Source: Gaiella sp038230035 (GTDB taxonomy: Bacteria; Actinomycetota; Thermoleophilia; Gaiellales; Gaiellaceae). Taken from it: a stretch of 64,000 nucleotides of DNA. The translations under genes and the position numbers were made by a program. This document shows, one piece after another, positions 51,953 to 58,248 of the stretch. The notes under the pieces are model-generated. The model did no database searches, had not been told where the DNA came from, and saw only the letters and a program-made list of their open reading frames with translations. Position 1 is the first letter of the stretch, and each line of letters opens with the position of its first letter. The stretch is taken from positions 248,001-312,000 of the forward strand of contig JBBRNX010000001.1 in the NCBI GenBank assembly GCA_038230035.1, read 5' to 3'.

Positions 51953-52444
51953 TCACTTGAGCCTCGCGGCGATGGACTTTGCCACCGCGTTGAATGCCGC
52001 GAGCGACTTCGGTGCCGTCGCCGTCCGCAGGTTGATGCTGACGACTCGATTCCCGACGACGAAGTTGATCGCTGAGATCGTCGAGCCGTCGCCTCCCGAC
52101 TCGTACGCGAGGGTGCCGATGCCGCTGACCTTCGCTGCGCGGCCGGGGAGCTTGTTGAGGGTCGTCATCGCGATCTGCCAGTACGGGCCGGACTTGCTCG
52201 AGTACGTGTTGACGGCGACGGAAAGGTGCGCTGTACGTGAGGTCAGATTCCACGTCCCGAGGCTGGCGGAGAACCCGGGGGCGGTGTGCGTCGTCAACTT
52301 GCAGGTCCCACGAATTCCAAAGGACGCGGTCTGTTTGGCGCTGACGAGCGAGCACGGGTTTACGCCGGACGCCGCATGCGCCCCTGCCGCCGGCGTGATG
52401 AGGCAGGCCGCCGCGATCGCAAGTGGGAGAGATCTACGTATCAT
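51953..52444 (-). CDS. Small secreted DUF3558-like protein
   Basis: A 163-residue exported protein with signal peptide MIRRSLPLAIAAACLITPAAGAHA, then NPCSLVSAKQTASFGIRGTCKL, again the C-x-L...FG pattern with a second Cys 18 residues later. The end VVSINLRTATAPKSLAAFNAVAKSIAARL matches the usual C-terminal helix of this group. The start at 52444 is supported by AAGGAG. It overlaps the end of the DUF4242-like gene by 11 bp. Function is unknown. It is probably an ancient duplicate of the neighbouring 230-residue protein. Confidence 0.65.
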   Translation of the reverse strand: MIRRSLPLAIAAACLITPAAGAHAASGVNPCSLVSAKQTASFGIRGTCKLTTHTAPGFSASLGTWNLTSRTAHLSVAVNTYSSKSGPYWQIAMTTLNKLPGRAAKVSGIGTLAYESGGDGSTISAINFVVGNRVVSINLRTATAPKSLAAFNAVAKSIAARLK

Positions 52445-52715
52445 CGATGCTCCTTTCCTCAAAGCGGGAGGTTGTTTCTAGGAGGCGTTCGAAGGGAACG
52501 CCTGCGCGCTTCGCTACCTCATGTGCCGCTGCGGCGGTGCCTTCGAACTGGCACAGGACGACCTCGTCGGCGTGGATCAGGAACGACCCCAGGTAGCGAA
52601 CGTCCTCTCCGTCTGCCACCGACGCGCGGATCCGCTTGTCGAGCTCACGCACGTCGTCCTCGTGCACGTCGGGCCAGAAGCACTCCACGACGAAGCTTCT
52701 CGAGATCGTCTTCAT
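52434..52715 (-). CDS. DUF4242-like small protein
   Basis: A 93-residue soluble protein: RSFVVECFWPDVHEDDVRELDKRI, then VRYLGSFLIHADEVVLCQFEGTAAAAHEVAKRAGVPFERLLE. The pattern (aromatic-rich first strand, YLGS, DEVVLCQFEG, AGVPFERLLE) resembles the DUF4242/nickel-binding ferredoxin-like proteins. Function is unknown. The ATG at 52715 is 7 nt after TACGGT without a Shine-Dalgarno. The longer reading frame upstream is antisense-type shadow of the LuxR gene and is rejected. Confidence 0.6.
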   Translation of the reverse strand: MKTISRSFVVECFWPDVHEDDVRELDKRIRASVADGEDVRYLGSFLIHADEVVLCQFEGTAAAAHEVAKRAGVPFERLLETTSRFEERSIDDT

Positions 52716-52722
52716 CGCAGCC

Positions 52723-52728
52723 ACCGTA
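52723..52728 (-). promoter_or_regulatory. Candidate -10 for the DUF4242-like operon
   Basis: TACGGT (minus strand) ends 7 nt before ATG 52715, a leaderless pattern. It lies in the 47 bp after the LuxR gene. Confidence 0.4.
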
Positions 52729-52762
52729 GGCGCGGGGGTTGCTCGACGAAAGCGGGAGATCC

Positions 52763-55477
52763 CTACGAAATCGCTTCGATCCGGCGATCCAGCTCGCGTC
52801 CGAGCTGCGCACGCGACGAGACGCCGAGCTTCCGGTACGCGCGGGCGAGATTCGCCTCGACCGTCTTGCGCGACACGAACACCGCCGCTGCGATCTCCGG
52901 ATTCGAGAGCCCAGCCGCAGCGAGCTGGGCGATTCGGAGCTCGGTCGGGCTGAGTTGATCCGGTGCCTTCCGTACCGACACCCGTTGGAGTTCTTCGTCC
53001 ACTCGGCTCGTCCAGGCCGCCGATCCGAGTCGCTCGAAGACGACTCGCGCCTCGTCCAGCGAGGCGCGCGCGCTTCGCTTCTGCTTCGAACGCCGAAGAA
53101 TCCGACCCTGTACGAGAAGCGTCCGTGCGCGTTCGAAGGGAACCGGGCAGCTGGCGTGCTCCGCGAGCGAGCGTTGCAGCGACTCGGCAGCGGCGTCGAG
53201 GTCGCCCTGCGCGGCGAGGAGCAGGCCGCGACAACGGGCGGAGACAGCGAGGCTCCACGGGATACGCGAGCGTGCGGCCCGCTCCTCGAAGCGCCGGCAC
53301 CATAGCTCGGCGCGCTCGAATGCATCCGTCGCGACAGCCGCCTCGATCGCGTCGCCGTCGATGCGCCAGACTGCCGGCTCGCGGAAGTGGATACGGTCGA
53401 GTTGCTCGACTGCGTCGGACAGGTGTCGGTCCGCTTCCCGCGTCGAACCGTTCGCGAGCGCGGCCAGCCCGAGCGAACGGCTCCAGATCGCAGCGATGAT
53501 CGGCTCTTCGCGCGAAGCGCGTCGCGCAGCGGTCCGCACCGCGTCCAGCCGGCCGACGTGTGCGTCGACGAAGGCGCGCCAGAGATCGATGTCGCCGGAC
53601 ACGACTCCTTGTTGCTCGAATGCGTCGATCATGCGATCGGCAAGCACCTCGGCGTCGTGCCATTCACCGGCCCACGTCTCCGTGATGACACGGTTGAGGA
53701 GGATGTTCGCCAGCGAGGAATCGTCGCCCTCGTCCCGCGCCTGCCGTTCCGCTTCGAGCAGCCGGGCTCTCGCGCCCGCGAGGTCGTCGACGTAGCGCAG
53801 CCACTGCCCGAGCTTGAATGCAACGCGGTCGTCGACCAGCATCGGCGGTGCATCGGTCTCCAGGGTGAGGGCGCGTTCCGCGGCCTCTGCATCGAACCCC
53901 TCGCCGAGGAACAGATCGGCCCGGATTCGGACGGCGAGGGCGGCTGCCTCGAGCGCAGGCGGGGCACCGGGCAGGTCGTCCAGGAACTCGACTGCGCCAC
54001 GCGCCGCCATGGCTGCTCGCGGGAGGTCGACTGTTCCCGCTTTTCCGGCGATGTGGATCAGGCAGCGGGCACGCTGAACGGGATCCACGGCGATCGCGAG
54101 CGCCTCCTCGAGAAGCGCCAGCGACGCTGACTCACCGTGCTGCCAATACTCGATCTCCGACAGCCACATCAACGCCCGCACCCGCATATCACCTGGTGGG
54201 AGCGTGGCCGCGAGCGCTTCGAGCACGGTGCGTGCACGCTGGAAGTTGCTCGCAAGATACAACTGCTCTGCGAGGTCGAGCTGAATCTCGTCCGCAGCAA
54301 GCGTGCCTCGGGGGACATGTCGTAGTGCGAGTTCGGTCAGCTCCGCTGCGCGGTCTGGCGCACCGCGTTGCTGTGCAAGCCGCGCGCCTGCCACAAGTTC
54401 GGCGACGACGCTCGCGTCTGCGCCCTCCGAGCCGAGCGCGAGGTGTCGTGCGCGTTCCTCCGGATCCGACACGACGCCGGCCAGGGCTCGGTGTGTCTTG
54501 CGGCGAAGCGACGGCGAGGCCGCTCCGTAGACGGCCGAGGCGAACAGCGGGTGCGCAAAGTGAATCCGGCCGTCGGTTGCGACTCTGACCAAACCTGCGC
54601 CTTCTGCCGGCTCGAGGTGGGTGACATCGACGATTCCCGTATCGGGCCGCGCGAGTGATGCGGCCTTCAACAGCGCAGCTCGTGTCGCGGTCGGGAGCGC
54701 CCGGAAACGACGGCGTACGAGCGCATCCAGACTCGCGGGCACGGGAAGATGGGCTAGGTCAGACTCGTCCGAGCCTTCGAGGAGCCGCGCGATTTCGAGG
54801 GCATAGAGTGGGTTTCCGCCTGATGTCTGCGCAATCCGTACCAGGATAGGCCGCGGAAACGAGCGGCCGAGGGTGTCGGCTAGAACGCGATGGAGTGCCC
54901 CAACGGACAGCGCTCCAAGCGCAAGCCGCCGCACGTCGAGGTCGTGATCAAGGCGGAGCGTCGAACGCTCGACCTCTTGCAGGCGAAGCGAGACGAGCGC
55001 CGACACCGGAGCGTCCCCAAGACGTCGAAGCGCGAACTCGACGACCGCTGCCGAGGGGGCGTCGAGCCAATGCACGTCGTCGATCGCCACGACGACCGGA
55101 GCGTCGAGAGCGATCCGACGCAGCAACGCGACCACCGCCGTACCGACGACGCGCCGCGGGGGCGTGCCGTCGTCCGCGCGCAGCAACACAGCGTCGACTC
55201 CAGCGCGTTGCGGCGCCGGAAGATCTGCGAGGAACTCGTCCGAGATGTCCGCAAGAAGGTACGCCAGACCGGCTAGAGAGAGCTTGGCCTCCGATTCCGC
55301 CGGCCGAGCGAGCAAGACCGTCGAACCCGCGTTGCGAGCACGCTGTACAGCCTCTCGCCAAACGGTCGTCTTCCCAATACCCGGTTCTCCGACGATCGCC
55401 AGAATGCCGCCGGTGCCGGCCGAGACAAACTCGTCGACAACCTGTAGTTCTGCCTCACGCCCCACAATGCTCGGCAC
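52763..55477 (-). CDS. Large LuxR-family ATP-binding regulator (LAL/MalT-like)
   Basis: A 904-residue STAND-type regulator. The N-terminal AAA ATPase has Walker A GEPGIGKTT at 30-38 and Walker B VVVAIDDVHWLDAPS near 140. A long TPR-like helical middle (about 330-820) has repeats of the form A.LLEAERQARDEGD. The C-terminal LuxR helix-turn-helix is LSPTELRIAQLAAAGLSNPEIAAAVFVSRKTVEANLARAYRKLGVSSRAQL. Such proteins oligomerise on an inducer and ATP to activate transcription. The GTG at 55477 is the first plausible start. It lies on the 3' side of the tRNA-Arg, inside the putative island. Confidence 0.9.
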   Translation of the reverse strand: MPSIVGREAELQVVDEFVSAGTGGILAIVGEPGIGKTTVWREAVQRARNAGSTVLLARPAESEAKLSLAGLAYLLADISDEFLADLPAPQRAGVDAVLLRADDGTPPRRVVGTAVVALLRRIALDAPVVVAIDDVHWLDAPSAAVVEFALRRLGDAPVSALVSLRLQEVERSTLRLDHDLDVRRLALGALSVGALHRVLADTLGRSFPRPILVRIAQTSGGNPLYALEIARLLEGSDESDLAHLPVPASLDALVRRRFRALPTATRAALLKAASLARPDTGIVDVTHLEPAEGAGLVRVATDGRIHFAHPLFASAVYGAASPSLRRKTHRALAGVVSDPEERARHLALGSEGADASVVAELVAGARLAQQRGAPDRAAELTELALRHVPRGTLAADEIQLDLAEQLYLASNFQRARTVLEALAATLPPGDMRVRALMWLSEIEYWQHGESASLALLEEALAIAVDPVQRARCLIHIAGKAGTVDLPRAAMAARGAVEFLDDLPGAPPALEAAALAVRIRADLFLGEGFDAEAAERALTLETDAPPMLVDDRVAFKLGQWLRYVDDLAGARARLLEAERQARDEGDDSSLANILLNRVITETWAGEWHDAEVLADRMIDAFEQQGVVSGDIDLWRAFVDAHVGRLDAVRTAARRASREEPIIAAIWSRSLGLAALANGSTREADRHLSDAVEQLDRIHFREPAVWRIDGDAIEAAVATDAFERAELWCRRFEERAARSRIPWSLAVSARCRGLLLAAQGDLDAAAESLQRSLAEHASCPVPFERARTLLVQGRILRRSKQKRSARASLDEARVVFERLGSAAWTSRVDEELQRVSVRKAPDQLSPTELRIAQLAAAGLSNPEIAAAVFVSRKTVEANLARAYRKLGVSSRAQLGRELDRRIEAIS

Positions 55478-55583
55478 GGACAGAGGGTTATGTCGAGAGC
55501 ACGGCGATTACGAGCCGCGGGACACACCGTCGTGCCGGACATCGCGGTCGGCGCCCCAACCTACAGAACCGAACACGCCTGTG

Positions 55584-55622
55584 CATGCCCCCGGCCGGAA
55601 TTGAACCAGCGCACGCGGTTTA
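55584..55622 (-). repeat. Right copy of the tRNA-Arg direct repeat
   Basis: The 3' half of the intact tRNA-Arg plus two flanking bases, the partner of 51075-51112. Confidence 0.7.
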
Positions 55623-55657
55623 GGAAACCACTGCTCTATCCACTGAGCTACGGGGGC
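55586..55657 (-). tRNA. tRNA-Arg (anticodon CCT)
   Basis: A full 72-nt cloverleaf. Acceptor GCCCCCG / CGGGGGC, discriminator A and no encoded CCA. D stem GCTC/GAGC. Anticodon stem GTGGT/ACCGC with loop TTCCTAA, so the anticodon is CCT and reads AGG. Variable loop GTGC. T stem GCTGG/CCGGC with loop TTCAATT. AGG is a rare codon in such high-G+C genomes. Confidence 0.93.
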
Positions 55658-55669
55658 GCTGTCTCAGTC

Positions 55670-55694
55670 TAGGACAGGCAGCTGTAGGACAGGC
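55670..55694 (+). repeat. 10-bp direct repeat upstream of the sulfotransferase
   Basis: TAGGACAGGC occurs twice with a 15-bp period (55670-55679 and 55685-55694), immediately before the palindromic CAGGCCGCGGCC (55690-55701) and the -10 candidate. It may be a regulator binding site. Confidence 0.35.
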
Positions 55695-55706
55695 CGCGGC
55701 CGTCTC

Positions 55707-55712
55707 TATCCT
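55707..55712 (+). promoter_or_regulatory. Candidate -10 for the sulfotransferase gene
   Basis: TATCCT ends 7 nt before GTG 55720 with no Shine-Dalgarno, so the mRNA is probably leaderless. Confidence 0.45.
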
Positions 55713-55719
55713 CGCCTTT

Positions 55720-56571
55720 GTGACCGGCGGACTCGGAGGACGTCTTCGGAAGGCCATCGACTGGCGTACCCGACCTGCGCGCTGGCGGCTCCGCGTCGCG
55801 ACCTCGTCGCTTCGCACGAAGCCCACGTTCCTCGTCATCGGCGCGCAGAAGGCAGGCACGACGTCGTTGCACGCCTACCTCGCTCGTCATCCGGACGTGC
55901 TCACAGCGACCAAGAAGGAGGTCGAGTACTTCAGCCGTCACTACGCCCGCGGCGAGGCGTGGTACCTCGCGCACTTCCCGTTCGGGCGCCGGCGGACGCG
56001 TGCCGTCGGTGAGGCCTCGGCGACCACCCTCTTCCACCCGCTCGCGCACCGCTGGGTGCACGCGTTCAACCCTGCGATGAAGCTGATCGTCGTCGTCCGC
56101 GACCCAGTCGACCGCGCGTACTCGCACTACCAGATGGAGTTCCGCTGGGGCCGCGAGACGCTGCCGTTCGAGGAGGCGCTCGAGCGTGAGGAACGCGAGC
56201 TCGGCGCGGAGCTGGAGCGGATCGCGGCCGACCCGTTGACGACGTCGCCACGCCTGTTGACCTGCTCCTACGTCGCGCGCGGCCGTTATCTGCAGCAGAT
56301 CGAGCGCTGGCTCGAGCTCTTCCCTCGCGAGCAGCTCTTCGTCGCCACGAGCGAGGAGCTGTTGCAGGATCCGGCCGATGTCGTCGCGCGGATCTCGGCG
56401 TTCCTGGGCATCCGCGAGTGGCGCGACGAGAGCTATCCGCTGTGCGGCGTTCGGGAGTACGCACCGATCGATCCCGCGACGCGCGAGCGACTGGCGCGGA
56501 CGTTCGCCGACGACAACCGCCGGCTCGCCGACTTCCTCGGACGCGAGCTCGACTGGACACGCCCTAGCTGA
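55720..56571 (+). CDS. PAPS-dependent sulfotransferase
   Basis: A 283-residue cytoplasmic sulfotransferase of the heparan-type (Sulfotransfer_1) fold. The 5'-phosphosulfate loop is GAQKAGTTSLHAYL from residue 41. The 3'-phosphate site is VVVRDPVDRAYSHYQME (R127, S135). A Glu after the loop (KKEVEYFS) is the likely catalytic base, as in NDST-like enzymes. It moves a sulfuryl group from PAPS to an unknown acceptor such as a glycan or lipid. The convergent neighbour encodes APS kinase, which makes PAPS; the two overlap by 8 bp at their 3' ends. Confidence 0.9.
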   Translation: MTGGLGGRLRKAIDWRTRPARWRLRVATSSLRTKPTFLVIGAQKAGTTSLHAYLARHPDVLTATKKEVEYFSRHYARGEAWYLAHFPFGRRRTRAVGEASATTLFHPLAHRWVHAFNPAMKLIVVVRDPVDRAYSHYQMEFRWGRETLPFEEALEREERELGAELERIAADPLTTSPRLLTCSYVARGRYLQQIERWLELFPREQLFVATSEELLQDPADVVARISAFLGIREWRDESYPLCGVREYAPIDPATRERLARTFADDNRRLADFLGRELDWTRPS

Positions 56572-57097
56572 GCAGAGCCAGAGCCCGCAACCTGGCCCGC
56601 ACGTCGGCCACGCAGTCGCCCGCAGCGCGGTCGGTCGTTTCGAGGCGCAGCTCCGGTGCGACCGGCTCCTCGTACGGTGCCGAGACGCCGGTGAAGTCAT
56701 CCAGCTCGCCTGCGAGCGCACGGGCGTACATTCCCTTCGGATCGCGGCCGATGCACTGGTCGAGCGGTGTCGCGACGTGCACTTCGACGAACGCGGCGTG
56801 CTCCTCGACCAGCGTGCGCGCCCGATCGCGCGAGTCCGCGTACGGCGAGACCATCGACACGAGAACCGCAGCTCCGGCGCGCGCAACGCGCGACGCGACC
56901 CACGCCACGCGCTCCACGTTGACGTCGCGATCCTCCTTCGAGAAGCCGAGCCCGCGCGAGAGATGGGTTCTGACGACATCACCGTCCAGGTGCTCGACCA
57001 CCGCGCCCTGCTTTTCCAGCTCGACCGCGAGCAGCGTCGAGATCGTTGTCTTCCCGGCTGCGGGCAGCCCCGTGAACCAGACGACGAACCCACTCAT
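56564..57097 (-). CDS. cysC: Adenylylsulfate (APS) kinase
   Basis: A 177-residue P-loop kinase making PAPS from APS and ATP. P-loop GLPAAGKTT is at 10-18, and the APS-binding segments LDGDVVRTHLSRGLGFSKEDRDVNVERVAWVA and SMVSPYADSRDRAR are intact. VHVATPLDQCIGRDPKGMYARALAGELDDFTGVSAPYEEP follows the family closely. The ATG at 57097 overlaps the stop of the alcohol dehydrogenase gene (ATGA). No ATP sulfurylase is in the window, so here CysC probably serves sulfation by the adjacent sulfotransferase rather than a visible sulfate-reduction cluster. Confidence 0.94.
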   Translation of the reverse strand: MSGFVVWFTGLPAAGKTTISTLLAVELEKQGAVVEHLDGDVVRTHLSRGLGFSKEDRDVNVERVAWVASRVARAGAAVLVSMVSPYADSRDRARTLVEEHAAFVEVHVATPLDQCIGRDPKGMYARALAGELDDFTGVSAPYEEPVAPELRLETTDRAAGDCVADVRARLRALALLS

Positions 57098-58200
57098 GCG
57101 AAGTCGATCACGCTGCGGATGCCGTCCTGCGCCTCCATCAGCTCGAAGCCGCGGTTCACGTCGTCCAGCCGGAGGCGATGCGAAATGAACGGCTCGACGT
57201 CGATCTCGCCGGCGAGCGCGCGCTCGACGAGCTGTGGCACCTGATCGCGTCCCTTGACTCCGCCGAACGACGAGCCGCACACGCGGCGGCCGGTGATCAG
57301 GTAGCGCGGGACGATGTCGAGCGTCTCGCCCTTGCCGGCCACGCCGGCGACGGTGCAGAGGCCCCAGCCCATCCGGGCAGACTCGACCGCCTGGCGCATC
57401 ACCGCGACGAGCCCGGTCGCCTCGAAGGTGTAGTCGGCGCCGAAGCCGCCGGTCATTTCGAGGACCCGCTCGACCGTATCGGGGCCGCCGACGAGCGTCT
57501 CGGTCGCGCCCTGCCCGCGGGACAGCTCGAGGCGATCCGCCGAGAGATCGACGCAGATGATCCGCTCGGCTCCCTGGAGGCGGCAGCCGGCGACGGCGCC
57601 AAGCCCGACCATCCCGGCGCCGAAGACGACACAGGTCGAACCGGCCTCCACCTTCGCCGTGTTCATCGCAGCCCCGAGCCCCGTCGACAGGCCGCAGGCG
57701 AAAAGGCACGCATGGTGCAGCGGCGCCTCAGGTGTGATCTTCGCCAGCGCGATGTCGGGCATCACCGTGTACTCGGCGAACGTCGACGTGCCCATGAAAT
57801 GCCTGATCGGCTCGCCGTCGAGCGACAACCGCGCCGTCCCGTCCGGCAGGAAGCCCTTGTTCTGCTGCTCTCGGATCGCCAGGCAGAGGTTCGTCCGCGT
57901 GCTCCGGCAGTGGATGCACTCGCGGCACTGCGGCGAGAACAGCGTCACGACGTGGTCACCAGGGGAGACCGAGGTCACGCCGTCGCCGACACGCTCCACG
58001 ACCCCCGCACCCTCGTGGCCCAAGACAGTCGGTGCATAGCCGGACGGGTCTGCGCCCGAGGCGGTGTAGAGGTCGGTGTGGCAGACGCCGCAGGCCACGA
58101 GCCGCACCAGCACTTCTCCCGCTTTCGGCTCGGCCAGCTCGACGTCGCGTACGACGAGCGGTGCGCCGAACTCCTCCAAGACTGCTGCCTTGACCCGCAT
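57094..58200 (-). CDS. Zinc-dependent alcohol dehydrogenase (class III-like)
   Basis: A 368-residue MDR dehydrogenase. The catalytic zinc ligands are in CGVCHTDL and LGHEGAG. The structural zinc cysteines are CRECIHCRSTRTNLC. The NAD-binding GAGMVGLGAVAGC is followed by an Asp (CVDLSADRLEL), favouring NAD. The spacing and LFACGLSTGLGAAMNTA match class III (formaldehyde/S-hydroxymethyl-thiol) and mycothiol-dependent or nitroso-dimethylaniline-type enzymes; the true substrate is unclear. The ATG at 58200 is used; extra upstream residues in frame are not conserved. It is translationally coupled to cysC, an unusual pairing. Confidence 0.88.
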   Translation of the reverse strand: MRVKAAVLEEFGAPLVVRDVELAEPKAGEVLVRLVACGVCHTDLYTASGADPSGYAPTVLGHEGAGVVERVGDGVTSVSPGDHVVTLFSPQCRECIHCRSTRTNLCLAIREQQNKGFLPDGTARLSLDGEPIRHFMGTSTFAEYTVMPDIALAKITPEAPLHHACLFACGLSTGLGAAMNTAKVEAGSTCVVFGAGMVGLGAVAGCRLQGAERIICVDLSADRLELSRGQGATETLVGGPDTVERVLEMTGGFGADYTFEATGLVAVMRQAVESARMGWGLCTVAGVAGKGETLDIVPRYLITGRRVCGSSFGGVKGRDQVPQLVERALAGEIDVEPFISHRLRLDDVNRGFELMEAQDGIRSVIDFA

Positions 58201-58248
58201 TGCGCCATTCTCGCCATTCCGTGAGCGCGTTGCTGCAACCATGGGGGC

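Larger units (their letters stand above)
51075..55622. mobile_element. Putative tRNA-Arg-associated island without integrase
   Basis: A 4.5-kb segment bounded by direct repeats of the tRNA-Arg(CCT) 3' half, located on the 3' side of the intact tRNA as expected for a tyrosine-recombinase insertion. It holds four minus-strand genes (two DUF3558-like secreted proteins, a DUF4242-like protein and a LuxR regulator). No integrase, transposase or plasmid gene is visible. It could be a deleted island or a chance tRNA fragment duplication. The stretch 51113-51254 next to the left repeat holds no recognisable gene. Confidence 0.4.
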
